Notes: generated by a model not told the origin, from the sequence alone. A stretch of 64,000 bases of DNA from Dyella flagellata (GCF_030160275.1 NZ_BSOA01000031.1:1-64000), one strand, 5' to 3'. Shown: positions 39,101-47,328, counted from the stretch's first letter. Numbers and translations: made by a program.

Positions 39101-39359
39101 AGTCGCCCGTCGGCAATTGGTTGGCGCCGTAGCGGCCATCGCTGCCGACCTGTACTTCGCGGGTCAGGCCAGTCTGGGTGTTGACGATGCGGACCGTCTC
39201 ACCAGCAGCCACCGGCGCGGTACCGAACACGGAACCGGTGGTGGCCTGCGCCAGTACCTGTCCCGAAAACCCAAAACCCATCGCCACTGCAACGGCCAAC
39301 GCAGTGTGACGCACCGGCATCCGGTTCGATGCCAACTTGATCTTCCTATTAATACTCAT
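36132..39359 (-). CDS. Oar-like TonB-dependent receptor (module B, first copy)
   Basis: The 1075-aa outer-membrane protein has a signal peptide ending VLAQA (about residue 38), a carboxypeptidase-regulatory-like beta domain (about 40-125), a plug with AEAIALLAPGVN and AYYLNGFN, and a barrel ending in Trp (FFVKYDW). This architecture is that of Oar-type receptors, often linked to peptide or large-ligand uptake. The start at 39359 has GGGGAGCATTGA upstream. It is a diverged relative of the receptor at 40647-43706. The upstream region carries a direct repeat. Confidence 0.9.
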   Translation of the reverse strand: MSINRKIKLASNRMPVRHTALAVAVAMGFGFSGQVLAQATTGSVFGTAPVAAGETVRIVNTQTGLTREVQVGSDGRYGANQLPTGDYTVSLMQGGNVVSSRDHVQVTVQGGTPVAFTAAAGENAKNLATVTVTANSLPAIDVSSTRQTQVMTAQQLKTLPIAHSAEAIALLAPGVNGGGSSLGTGPSGSPLVSMGGNSVVENAYYLNGFNTTDPVGGAGGISLPYFAIAEQQTITSGYGPEYGRSTGGVISQIGQRGSNQWHAGVYVAFRPEWAQGNFDNVHYNNPLTPVGALTTVSPTNPVATPYLASSQGTTNYAPGYGRIQTGKKQNSNWSNVYDAYISGPLIKDKLFFFLTAEWEHDSDDNGIQNFGVTTPQGYWHSTATSSPKLYGKLDWNINDSNVLELTGVRTQFNETSSNYYNYDYTDQKVAGYYGPGVLSKDTYNIGILKYTSYITDDLTLEMQYGLMTANYFRSLGGGNESPVTFGSGVAVPPGVSVPNLVETTSTNPGHKTKTQNLRIDLDWKVTATHDLKFGIDNIQYRDDNDGSDIINGSSWNYVVGVPSTFSNAPFIGNPGYGNYVQQTFVHQDVRIAVRQKAQYVEDKWQVTPNVLLDLGLRNDQFENTGPGGEPYVKENSPQWAPRLGFSWDVFGDSTLKVFGNAGRYYLALPAGLAARNTAFSSINGNITYTYTGINANGSPTGLTVVPTTLAPGVTTPGFFSSDGENGVPGNIKDYASTNLKPQYQDEYVLGFQKMLGDTGLVIGSQATWEKAGNLVDDTDLQDPYGCAAGLVNPGKTNYIPCQGSPTGQVIWNPNTGAGVYTAGQPFIGFPTPSRKYYALDTFLEHTWDGKWYGKIDYLFSRSYGTTEGPTDTAIGQITNSRNGGFSGSTTAQWDFPDIMAYSNGDQANDHTHTIKAFGSYAITPEWMVSGTFIMQSGAPNVCLSGFGPTIFADAYNGPYQHFCGGVPSSNSATGVGYGGQPSPPGTSGRTPWTHQLNLSLTYTPEWAKKHLTLQWEIHNITNEQKPTLYYTQYAIGNGGSASGNNSGTYIYNPVYHTAESTEAPRYMEFFVKYDW

Positions 39360-39565
39360 TCAATGCTCCCCAGCAGCTAGTAGTCAAAGAGGCCCAAAAC
39401 CGTCAGCGATCGCCCCTGCCCGGCGCGAGTCCCACCCCGGCCAGATCACGCGCGGACGGTTTTTCTCCCCCATCCCCGACAAATTGCCAGGCCGAAAGCG
39501 GTGCTTAACGGCCCTTTAGCATTTGTTATCCCGAAAATTAAGGGCTCGAACCAATGAAAGTCAAC

Positions 39566-39617
39566 GGCAAATAATTACGGATGAAAGCAATAACTTACGA
39601 TTGGCAAATAATTGCGG
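39566..39617. promoter_or_regulatory. Direct repeat GGCAAATAATTrCGG in the receptor/amn intergenic region
   Basis: GGCAAATAATTACGG (39566-39580) and GGCAAATAATTGCGG (39603-39617) differ at one base and are 37 bp apart. The surrounding sequence is AT-rich against a GC-rich genome. It lies upstream of the receptor gene at 39359 and could be a regulator site or a promoter element. Confidence 0.45.
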
Positions 39618-39648
39618 GGCCACCCACAGGAAAAAGTTCCCGGTGAAA

Positions 39649-40437
39649 TCATTCCCCCAGCTCATCCTCGAAGCGCAGGTGCTTGACGCTTCGGCCATTG
39701 CGGCGCACCAGCTTCAGTGCCTCGATGCCTACCCGGATATGTGCCTCCACATAATGCGCGGTGACATTGCGGTCGCTCGATTCGGTCTTCACCCCCTCCG
39801 GGATCATCGGCTGGTCCGAAACCAGCAATAGCGCACCACAGGGGATGTGGTTGGCGAAGCCAGCGGCGAAGATCGTGGCGGTTTCCATATCTACCGCCAT
39901 GCAACGCGTGCGGCGCAGGTATTCCTTGAAGGTTTCGTCGTGCTCCCACACGCGGCGGTTGGTCGTGTAGACGGTGCCGGTCCAGTAGTCATGGCCGAGG
40001 TCGCGAATCATGGTCGAGACACCGCGCTGCAATTGGAACGCCGGCAATGCCGGCACATCCGGCGGCAAGTAGTCGTTGCTGGTGCCTTCGCCGCGAATCG
40101 CGGCGATCGGCAGAATCAGGTCGCCAAGCTGATTCTTCTTTTTCACTCCGCCGCATTTGCCCAGGAATAGCACGGCCTCGGGTTGTATGGCGCCCAGCAG
40201 ATCCATCACGGTGGCCGCATTGGGGCTGCCCATGCCGAAGTTGATCAGGGTGATGCCGTCGGCGGTTGCGCTGGGCATAGGTCGGTCGCGGCCTTGCACT
40301 TCCACACCATGCCATTGCGCGAACAGGTCGACGTAATGGCCGAAGTTGGTGAGCAGGACATGACGGCCGAATTGTTCGAGCGACACGCCCGTATAGCGCG
40401 GCAGCCAGTTGGTGACAATCTCTTGTTTGGTTTTCAT
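39649..40437 (-). CDS. amn: AMP nucleosidase, short form
   Basis: The 262-aa enzyme is of the nucleoside phosphorylase fold, expected to cleave AMP to adenine and ribose 5-phosphate. The key region VDMETATIFAAGFAN and LLVSDQPMIPEGVK, and the start KTKQEIVTNWLPRYTG, match the short AMP nucleosidase-like family; E. coli Amn (484 aa) has an extra regulatory N-terminal domain. The ATG at 40437 is preceded by GAGGCTCACCA. The frame stays open far upstream through a REP and antisense receptor sequence, but that part is not coding. Confidence 0.88.
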   Translation of the reverse strand: MKTKQEIVTNWLPRYTGVSLEQFGRHVLLTNFGHYVDLFAQWHGVEVQGRDRPMPSATADGITLINFGMGSPNAATVMDLLGAIQPEAVLFLGKCGGVKKKNQLGDLILPIAAIRGEGTSNDYLPPDVPALPAFQLQRGVSTMIRDLGHDYWTGTVYTTNRRVWEHDETFKEYLRRTRCMAVDMETATIFAAGFANHIPCGALLLVSDQPMIPEGVKTESSDRNVTAHYVEAHIRVGIEALKLVRRNGRSVKHLRFEDELGE

Positions 40438-40480
40438 TGGTGAGCCTCTGGTCTCGCACTGTATGCGCGTCTGATCGCAC

Positions 40481-40548
40481 GTAGGCTGGGATGATAATCC
40501 CAGCTTTCCGCGCTGCATCCTGATGCTGGGATTGCCATCCCAGCCTAC
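40481..40548. repeat. GTAG REP pair, copy 5
   Basis: GTAGGCTGGGATGATAATCC at the left and GCTGGGATTGCCATCCCAGC then CTAC at the right. It lies between the amn start and the end of the receptor gene at 40647, both on the minus strand. This is the only copy close to a gene's 5' end (43 bases). Confidence 0.88.
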
Positions 40549-40563
40549 GCGCTCCACGCACGC

Positions 40564-40596
40564 ATAAAAAAACGCCTCGGCATGGCCGAGGCGTTT
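40564..40596 (-). terminator. Intrinsic terminator of the second Oar-like receptor gene
   Basis: Read on the minus strand, AAACGCCTCGG/CCGAGGCGTTT forms an 11-bp stem and ends in seven T residues. It lies 50 bases after the receptor stop. Confidence 0.9.
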
Positions 40597-40646
40597 CATA
40601 AGCGAGTCCAGTTGAGCGCCTCGGATGGAAGAGGCGCTCGTTCCGC

Positions 40647-43600
40647 TTAGTAGTCGTAGGACACCGACAGGCGCACGAAGCGAGGCTGGGTATAGAACAT
40701 GCCATTGCCGAAGGTGTTGAGCACCGTGCCAGGCGAGCCGGACTCGCTGGTGGCGGCCCACTGCGTCGGCACCTGGCGGTTCAGTACATTGAACACGTCC
40801 AGGCCGAAGGCCAGCTTCTGCTGCGCGAACATCGGGCGATACATCACACCCAGATCCACGCGCTGGTTCCAGGGCATACGACCTGCTGCACCCGGAGCGG
40901 AGGGCTGGCCGAAGCAGTAGTGGTAGGCCGAGCCGTAGCCGATCGGATCGGTATTCGGCGGCGGGTAGTAGCCCATGCAGCTCTTGGGCGCGCCCGAGGT
41001 CAGCAGCACGCGTCCGGAGACCATCCATTCGGAGGTGATCGCGTATGCGCCATACGCCTTGATCTGGTGCGTACGATCGTTGAACAGAATGCCGTTGCTG
41101 TTGGCCATGATCGCGGCGGCATCCCAGTCCTGCGTCTTGCTGACGTCGGTCTGGCCGATGTTGGAAAGCACCTGTCCTTCGGTGTTGCCGTAGCTGCGCG
41201 AGAAGGTGTAGTCCAGGCGCGCCTGCCACTTGCCGTCGAACGGGTGCTCCAGGTACATGTTCAACGCGTAGTACTTGCGCTTGGCACCATCGGTGAAGCC
41301 CCAATCGCTCTTGGTCATCGTCACCTTGGAATAACCGCTGCCATCGATGCGCGACACCAGGAAGTCGTTGCTTTGACCCGGATTGATCAGGCGGCAACCT
41401 GGCTGCGTGGTGTTGTACAGCGTCGGGTCCAGGCCCATCGACTGCATCTTGGCCTGCAGCTTGCCCATGTCGCAGACGTCGTCGATCGCGCTTTCCAGGC
41501 GGCGCAGGGTGAACTTCGCACCGGTCGTCCAGCTCGAACCCAGCGTCTTGTCGAAGCCGAGGATCAGCTCGTCCTGGTATTCCGAACGCAGGTTGGTGGC
41601 GGTGAAGGTCTTCGGATCGGGCGTGACGCCGTATTCGTTATCGGCCGAGACGGCCGGACCGAGTGCCTTCAAGCCCGTCGGAGAACCGTTCGCGGCGATA
41701 CCGGTGTAGGTGAAGTACTGATTGGTATAGGTGGATGCCGAAGCGCCACGAATCGCCACGCTGCTTGGCAAGGCGAGGTAGTAACGGCCGAGGTTGGCGT
41801 ACAGCTTCAGGCTGGAATCGCCGAACACGTCCCAGCTCGCGCCCAGGCGTGGCGCCCACTGATTACCGCTACGCACATAGGGCTGTTCGGAATTGTTGTA
41901 GTTATCGAACTTGTCGTTGCGCAGGCCTACGTCCACCAGCCAGCGGTCGGTGATCTGCCACTTGTCTTCCAGGTAGTACGCCTTCTGCGCCACCGACATG
42001 CTGGTGGCGTCGTGGAAAATGCGTTGACGTACGTAATACGGAGTACCCGGTGCGGCCGAGAAGCTGTTGATCGGGTTGTTCGGCGTCTTGGTGATGAAGT
42101 AGGCCCAGGTGTAGCCAGGACCGCTGGTGAGCTGCCCTTGATCCGCCGCGTGGTAATACATGTTGTCGATACCCGCGGACAGGTCGTGGCTGCCCAGGTG
42201 GTAATCGACGTCCAGGCGCAAGCCATGCGTGCGCGTCATGGCGTTCGGCGAGCTGATCAGGCGCGTAGCGTTGTTATTGGTGATGGGGTTACCACCGGTG
42301 TACGCCGGATTTTCCTGCCCCGTGTTGATCAGGAACGCATCGGTCGAGTTCAGGCCCGGATACTGCGTGTAGTTGGTGGTCTTGTTGCGGCCATAGGTTG
42401 CGCTGACCGTCAGGTCCTGCGTGATGTAGCCGGTGTATTTAATGACGTCGATCGTGGTGGTGTCCTTGGACAACGTCGGATACACGTTGATCGGACCACC
42501 GGCTTTGAGAGTGTTGTAGTTGAAAGCGTAATACTCGCCCGTGCTCGCATTGGGCGTAGAAGAGTTCGCCGGATCCGGGTTGCCCGCATCGTTCGGCTGC
42601 TTGTTCACGATGTGCGTGAGTTCCAGCAGGTTGTTATCGGTGATGTTCCAGTCGATCTTGCCGTAGAACTTCTGCAGATTATCGGTGTACTTGAGGTAAG
42701 CCGGTTGCGCACCGTCCACGTTATTGGTGCTGCGGCCTTCCACTTTCTCCGATTCGGCCGCCAGGAAGAAGAACAGCTTGTCTTTGATCAGCGGACCGCC
42801 GACGTAGGCGTCGTACACCGTGCGCCACTGCTTGTCGTTCCTGCGGTATTGATAAAGCGTGCCGGCCAGGCCCGGCTGGGCATAGCTGTAACCGGCAGGC
42901 AAGGTCATGTTCGCGTAATTGCGATTGACCGGATCGGATTCGGCAAATTTCGGTTCCCAGATGATCTGGCCGCCGAAATGCCACTCGTTGGTGCCGCGCT
43001 TGCCGATCTGGTTGATTACGCCGCCGTCGGAGCGGCCGTATTTCGCGGCATAGCCACCGATATAGGTTTCCTGCTGATCGATCGCGCCATAAGGCAGGCC
43101 CACGCCGCCCAGGTTGGACAGCGGATCGGAGCTGCTGAAACCATTGATGTAGTACGCGTTCTCGGAGGCGCTGCCGCCGCCGAAGGAGAGCGCATTGTTG
43201 AAGAAGCCACTGCCCTGGTTCACGCCCGGCGCGAGCAATGCAATGGCTTCCGCCGTGCGACCCAGCGGCAGGCGCGCCAGATCCTTGGAGGTGATCACCG
43301 AACGCGAATCCACGGACGCCACATCGATCTGCGGAATCGAATTGGCGTTGACCGTCACCGTGTTCAGCGTCTTGGGTACGAAGGACACGTCCGTCGCGGC
43401 ACCCACGTTAAGGCTCACCGCGTTACGGGTATCCACGACGGCGCCGTCTTTCTTCAGCTGAACCGTGTAGGTGCCGACCGGCATGTTGCCGATCCGATAG
43501 TGGCCGGTGCTGTCTACCGTTACGTCGCGGCTCAAGCCGGAATCGCTGGTCACCGTCACCGAGTCGCCGGCCGGTGCCTGGCCGGTGAACGCACCGGTGG

Positions 43601-43706
43601 TGGACTGCGCCATCGCGACGCCGGCGAAACCGAAACTTATTGCCAGAGCCGCGGCAAGAGCGTGGCGACGGTAGTTACCCCCGCCAATCTGATCAGGCTT
43701 CATCAT
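40647..43706 (-). CDS. Oar-like TonB-dependent receptor (second copy)
   Basis: The 1019-aa receptor has a signal peptide ending VAMAQ, a regulatory-like beta domain (about 35-110), a plug with AEAIALLAPGVNQGSG and AYYINGFSSSDP, and a C-terminus ending in aromatic Tyr (VRLSVSYDY). It shares domain order and several motifs with the receptor at 36132-39359, so the two are old duplicates flanking amn. The start is either of two adjacent ATGs (43706 or 43703), after GGGGAGATTTTGAATA. The ligand is unknown. Confidence 0.9.
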   Translation of the reverse strand: MMKPDQIGGGNYRRHALAAALAISFGFAGVAMAQSTTGAFTGQAPAGDSVTVTSDSGLSRDVTVDSTGHYRIGNMPVGTYTVQLKKDGAVVDTRNAVSLNVGAATDVSFVPKTLNTVTVNANSIPQIDVASVDSRSVITSKDLARLPLGRTAEAIALLAPGVNQGSGFFNNALSFGGGSASENAYYINGFSSSDPLSNLGGVGLPYGAIDQQETYIGGYAAKYGRSDGGVINQIGKRGTNEWHFGGQIIWEPKFAESDPVNRNYANMTLPAGYSYAQPGLAGTLYQYRRNDKQWRTVYDAYVGGPLIKDKLFFFLAAESEKVEGRSTNNVDGAQPAYLKYTDNLQKFYGKIDWNITDNNLLELTHIVNKQPNDAGNPDPANSSTPNASTGEYYAFNYNTLKAGGPINVYPTLSKDTTTIDVIKYTGYITQDLTVSATYGRNKTTNYTQYPGLNSTDAFLINTGQENPAYTGGNPITNNNATRLISSPNAMTRTHGLRLDVDYHLGSHDLSAGIDNMYYHAADQGQLTSGPGYTWAYFITKTPNNPINSFSAAPGTPYYVRQRIFHDATSMSVAQKAYYLEDKWQITDRWLVDVGLRNDKFDNYNNSEQPYVRSGNQWAPRLGASWDVFGDSSLKLYANLGRYYLALPSSVAIRGASASTYTNQYFTYTGIAANGSPTGLKALGPAVSADNEYGVTPDPKTFTATNLRSEYQDELILGFDKTLGSSWTTGAKFTLRRLESAIDDVCDMGKLQAKMQSMGLDPTLYNTTQPGCRLINPGQSNDFLVSRIDGSGYSKVTMTKSDWGFTDGAKRKYYALNMYLEHPFDGKWQARLDYTFSRSYGNTEGQVLSNIGQTDVSKTQDWDAAAIMANSNGILFNDRTHQIKAYGAYAITSEWMVSGRVLLTSGAPKSCMGYYPPPNTDPIGYGSAYHYCFGQPSAPGAAGRMPWNQRVDLGVMYRPMFAQQKLAFGLDVFNVLNRQVPTQWAATSESGSPGTVLNTFGNGMFYTQPRFVRLSVSYDY

Positions 43707-44380
43707 TATTCAAAATCTCCCCGTAGAGCCTATGCAGGCCAAGACCGACGAATGCACGAACGACTCGTGCACCCCCGAACGAACAAGGCATCACCACCGT
43801 TTTTTCGCCAGCAAAACCCTGCGCTTCGCTTGGCACTCCCCCGGTGTTGCCGCGATTCGCAGTGCTTGCGATTCGCGTGAACTTACGCCTCTGCCAGGAA
43901 CTTACGTCAGCGTCACAACGGGTGTCAACAATTTCTTAGCAATCAAACACAATTTCTTGCGCCAGACTTGCGCAAGGAATCATCACCCATCTAGGCACAT
44001 AAATAATTGATTAATAATGATTAATTCCAAAATTGCCGAAATCGATCACACCCAGTGGCCGAAGGCAAACGTGCCATTTCGAAAGAGAATCAAAGCCCTT
44101 ACCGAAATAAGCTGACAGCTGGCGCAAGAACACGTTGTAACCATCGCTATTTCTTGCTGGAACAGCACTCAGCCAAAACTCCGCCGCATGGCGCTGGGAC
44201 CGTATCAATCGCGTCTGTGTGTCCAAATCCCCTTCCGCAGCCGACGGCGGCAATGCATCGCACGCCACCGGCAAGGCGAACAGGAACCTCAAGACAGCCT
44301 GCTTGGCGCACCGCGGCAAGGCCCTGCTACCACCGTCATGTTATGGTCACACCGCACGTTGAGGACTGGGGGTTTGGCAC
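43707..44380. promoter_or_regulatory. 674-base non-coding region with repeats, AT-rich in its centre
   Basis: No convincing gene was found here. ACAATTTCTT occurs at 43928-43937 and 43949-43958, exactly 21 bp apart. CTTGCGC/GCGCAAG forms a hairpin at 43957-43977. TGATTAAT occurs at 44008-44015 and 44018-44025. These lie 220-320 bases upstream of the second receptor gene and about 350-450 before degV. Regulator binding is plausible but unproven. Confidence 0.4.
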
Positions 44381-45325
44381 ATGCGCATGGGTCTGGCTAT
44401 CGATGCGTCCTGCGATTTGCCGCGGGAGTTTTTGCAACAACACGACATCGCCGTCATGCCTGTTGCGGTACGAGTCGACGAGTCCACCTTCAAAGACGAT
44501 CGCGATCCGGCCGAAATCGAGCGCTTCCTCAAACTCAACCTGGGTAGCCGCAGCCATTCGGCCGAAACCGAGCCTTGCTCGGTGGAAGACGTGCAGAAGC
44601 TGTTCCTGGACAAGCTGGTGCTGGAACAGGACTGCGTGTTCTGCCTCACCATCACCGCCACACGCAGCCCGATCTACGACAATGTGGTCAAGGCCAGCTT
44701 CGCGGTGCTGAAAAACTACCGCAAGGTGCGCGAGCCGGCCGGAATTACCGGTCCATTCCTGATGCGCGTGCTGGATACACGCAGTCTGTTCGCCGGCTCC
44801 GGCCCGTGCATTGTCGAAGCCGTAAGGCTGATACAGGCCGGTGAAACACCCGCCGCGGTCCGCGAACGGCTGGCCTATATTGCCGAAAATTCGTACGGCT
44901 ACATGCTGCCGCGCGACCTGTACTACCTGCGCGCCCGCGCCAAGAAGAAGGGCGATCGCAGCGTGGGCTTGCTGAGCGCCGTGCTTGGCTCCACTTTGGA
45001 CATCAAACCGTTGCTGCGTGGCTATCGTGGCGACACGACGCCGGTCGGCAAGGTGCGCGGCTGGGAGCATGGCTGCGAAACCCTGTTCGGTTATGCCGCC
45101 GAACGCGTGCGGGCCGGCCTGCTCGTACCGGTGATGTGCACCGCCTATGGCGGCGACCTGGGCGAATTGCCGAAGCTGCCCGGCTACGACAAGCTGGCCC
45201 AGGCCTGCCAGGAATGCGGCGTCACCCTGATGCAGGCGCCGATGAGCATCACCGGCATGGTCAACGTGGGTATAGGCGCGGTGACCATAGGCTTCGCCGC
45301 GGAAGAGCATCACGTCGAGTTCTGA
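44381..45325 (+). CDS. DegV family protein
   Basis: The 314-aa protein has the DegV fold: start AIDASCDLPREFL, TITATRSPIYDNV, VLDTRSLFAGSG and KPLLRGYRGDT. DegV proteins bind fatty acids (FakB-type in Firmicutes), but the role in proteobacteria is not established. The ATG at 44381 follows a G-rich stretch (GAGGACTGGGGG) that is a poor but possible ribosome site. The DUF4124 gene follows 41 bases later on the same strand. Confidence 0.88.
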   Translation: MRMGLAIDASCDLPREFLQQHDIAVMPVAVRVDESTFKDDRDPAEIERFLKLNLGSRSHSAETEPCSVEDVQKLFLDKLVLEQDCVFCLTITATRSPIYDNVVKASFAVLKNYRKVREPAGITGPFLMRVLDTRSLFAGSGPCIVEAVRLIQAGETPAAVRERLAYIAENSYGYMLPRDLYYLRARAKKKGDRSVGLLSAVLGSTLDIKPLLRGYRGDTTPVGKVRGWEHGCETLFGYAAERVRAGLLVPVMCTAYGGDLGELPKLPGYDKLAQACQECGVTLMQAPMSITGMVNVGIGAVTIGFAAEEHHVEF

Positions 45326-45366
45326 TTGCACGAGGCTTGCTTCAACGCCAAGCGTAGAATCGGGGC

Positions 45367-45999
45367 ATGAGTCGCGCAGGCGTCCCTGTCGGTATTGTTG
45401 CGGTGCTGCTTTTGGCAACAGCGCTGCAGCTATCCTTGCCTGCTCGCGCGGACACTGTCATCGCGTACAAGTGCCGTACGCAGCAAGGGGGAGTGATCTA
45501 TCAGGGAACCCCTTGCCCGCACAGCCAACAGCAACAGACCCTGCAGTTGGACGATAGCGGCCCCAGCGCTTCACCGCTGCCGGAACCCTCCAAGCCCGCC
45601 CCTTCTGCAGCGAACCCGCCCGCCGTCCCATTGCCCCCGCCGACACCGCGCACACCGCCATCGACGATGTACCGCTGTGTGCGTGCGACGGACCAGACGA
45701 CGTATCTGAGCAGCAACGGCGATCCGCAGCCCTACTACGCGCCGCTTGCGATGACCGGCATGCTGCCGGCGCCGCTCGGACACGTCACGCCTGGCGTAAA
45801 ACCCGACGCGGCCATGATTGCCAGCCAGTACGTGCTGGTGCAGGACCAATGCGCGCCGATGACACCGCAGGACACCTGCACGACCCTGCGTGACCAATAC
45901 GACGAGAACGAACGCAAGCTGTCACGCGCCTTCAAGAGCGACCAGCCGCCCCTGCTCCAGCGCGAACAGGCCTTGCTCGCCGAACTCAGCCACTGCTGA
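45367..45999 (+). CDS. DUF4124-domain exported protein
   Basis: The 210-aa protein has a signal peptide (residues 1 to about 28, ending PARAD), then a DUF4124 start (IAYKCRTQQGGVIYQGTPC) with two Cys. A Pro-rich linker (about 60-97) leads to a second Cys-containing region (MYRCVRATDQTTYLSSNG) that repeats the same theme. It is probably periplasmic with unknown function. Its partial tandem architecture is typical of Xanthomonadales DUF4124 proteins. Confidence 0.8.
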   Translation: MSRAGVPVGIVAVLLLATALQLSLPARADTVIAYKCRTQQGGVIYQGTPCPHSQQQQTLQLDDSGPSASPLPEPSKPAPSAANPPAVPLPPPTPRTPPSTMYRCVRATDQTTYLSSNGDPQPYYAPLAMTGMLPAPLGHVTPGVKPDAAMIASQYVLVQDQCAPMTPQDTCTTLRDQYDENERKLSRAFKSDQPPLLQREQALLAELSHC

Positions 46000-46102
46000 G
46001 CAAATTCTGCGCAATGTCATGCAAGTGATTGGTGCGCAAGTCTTACGAAGACTTGTCCACAGGCTTGCTACCAGCCTTTCCCCAATCGCTGTGGAAAACT
46101 CC

Positions 46103-46175
46103 GTAGGCTGGGATGGTAATCCCAGCATCGCGATGCTGCGTGCATGGCAATGCTGGGATTACCATCCCAGCCTAC
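46103..46175. repeat. GTAG REP pair, copy 6
   Basis: GTAGGCTGGGATGGTAATCC at the left and GCTGGGATTACCATCCCAGC then CTAC at the right. It lies between convergent DUF4124 and SDR genes, 104 and 33 bases from their ends, and does not overlap a stop codon. Confidence 0.9.
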
Positions 46176-46207
46176 GCGCCTTTCCAAGTCGTACGGAAAA
46201 GTGGCGC

Positions 46208-46990
46208 CTAGAACCCGTAATTGAGAAAGCCACCATCCACCGCCAGCACCTGGCCGGTGATATAGCTGGCCGCGGGCAGGCACAGGAAGGCGATGGCTGC
46301 GGCCACTTCCTCTGGTTCGCCGATGCGCTTGAGCGGTGTGCGGTCCAGTACCTCGTCGACGTAGTCGGCATCGGCCAGCGCCGGCTCGGAGCGCTGGGTG
46401 CGGATGTACCAGGGCGCCACCGCGTTGACGCGAATGCCATCGATCGCCCATTCGGCCGCCAGATTGCGCGTGAGCTGATGCAAGGCTGCCTTGGTCATGC
46501 CGTAAGGCGAACCGGTACGCACGTGCGTAACGCCGGAGACCGAGCCCACGTTCACGATCGCCGCATGCGCATGCTGGATCAGATGGGGATGCGCAAGCCG
46601 GCACATCTCATACGCCGAAAACAGGTTCTGCTCGAAAATCGCGCGGTATTCGGTCTCTTCGTAATCGAGCGTGGCTTTGGGACTATTGCCGCCGGCGTTG
46701 TTGACCAACAGCGACACCGGCGCTTCCAGATCCGCCACCCAGTCGAACACCGCCAGGCGATCTTCCGCCACGCCCACGTCGGCGGCGAACGCCAACACTT
46801 CCAGGTCGGGAAAGTCGTCGCTCAACTCCACGCGCACCTGTTCCAGGTAGTCGTCATCGCGCGCCACCAGCAAGAGGTTGGCCCCCAGCCCGGCCAGTTC
46901 GCGCGCGGTCGCGTAGCCGATGCCCTTGCTGGCGCCAGTGATGAGCGCGGTCTGATCTTGCAGCTGCCAAGCGTCGATGCGGCTATTCAT
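46208..46990 (-). CDS. Short-chain dehydrogenase/reductase, tropinone reductase-like
   Basis: The 260-aa classical SDR has the nucleotide motif TGASKGIG (about 19-26), NNAGG, catalytic Ser (VSGVTHVRTG region) with Tyr-x3-Lys in YGMTK, and a C-terminal family end (GQVLAVDGGFLNYGF). The substrate is unknown. It starts at ATG 46990 and is divergent from the small lipoprotein gene. Confidence 0.9.
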   Translation of the reverse strand: MNSRIDAWQLQDQTALITGASKGIGYATARELAGLGANLLLVARDDDYLEQVRVELSDDFPDLEVLAFAADVGVAEDRLAVFDWVADLEAPVSLLVNNAGGNSPKATLDYEETEYRAIFEQNLFSAYEMCRLAHPHLIQHAHAAIVNVGSVSGVTHVRTGSPYGMTKAALHQLTRNLAAEWAIDGIRVNAVAPWYIRTQRSEPALADADYVDEVLDRTPLKRIGEPEEVAAAIAFLCLPAASYITGQVLAVDGGFLNYGF

Positions 46991-47071
46991 GACGCTCAGC
47001 TTACATGAACGAGATGACTTGTCCGCCGCGTCGGTCGGCGGGACACTTCACCCATGCCTATCGAGGTCGTA

Positions 47072-47290
47072 ATGATGAGAACCGCCACCGCCCTGCTCTG
47101 CCTGTTGGCCCTGGGGGCCTGCAGCAACAAACCGCCCGCCCCTCAATCCGATCCCAAACCCGCCGCCTCGACAGCCAGCGCCCCCTGGGATGCGCTGAAA
47201 CAGGACGAACAGCGCGCCAAGGACGTGCAGAAGGTGGTCGACAAGCAAGCCGCCGATCAGGACAAGCAGATCGAGCAACAGACGCAATAG
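47072..47290 (+). CDS. Small lipoprotein
   Basis: The 72-aa protein has a lipoprotein signal (MMRTATALLCLLALGAC) with lipobox LGAC, and a Pro/Ala-rich then Gln/Asp/Lys-rich helical tail (about 40-72). It is probably a small envelope lipoprotein. The ATG at 47072 follows TCGAGGTCGTA; the ATG at 47054 would precede the signal peptide by six residues. Confidence 0.7.
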   Translation: MMRTATALLCLLALGACSNKPPAPQSDPKPAASTASAPWDALKQDEQRAKDVQKVVDKQAADQDKQIEQQTQ

Positions 47291-47300
47291 CCATGTGTAC

Positions 47301-47328
47301 GTAGGCTGGGATGGTCATCCCAGCCTAC
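47301..47328. repeat. GTAG REP, single condensed palindrome, copy 7
   Basis: GTAGGCTGGGATG meets its complement CATCCCAGCCTAC over a 2-base centre, as if the two half-elements had fused. Its minus-strand TAG (47325-47327) is the stop of the EamA transporter gene. Confidence 0.9.

Noticed and set aside
39649-41397. 582-codon frame extending amn upstream
   Set aside because: The extension passes through REP copy 5, a terminator and antisense receptor sequence. The conserved protein starts at 40437 with a ribosome site.
40920-43880. 986-codon open frame antisense to the second Oar-like receptor
   Set aside because: The same GC shadow effect; no recognisable domain, while the minus strand has a complete receptor with signal peptide.
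44011-44319. 102-codon frame on the minus strand in the gene-free region
   Set aside because: No ribosome site, domain or signal peptide was seen, and the composition is not clearly coding. It cannot be excluded, but I cannot support it.
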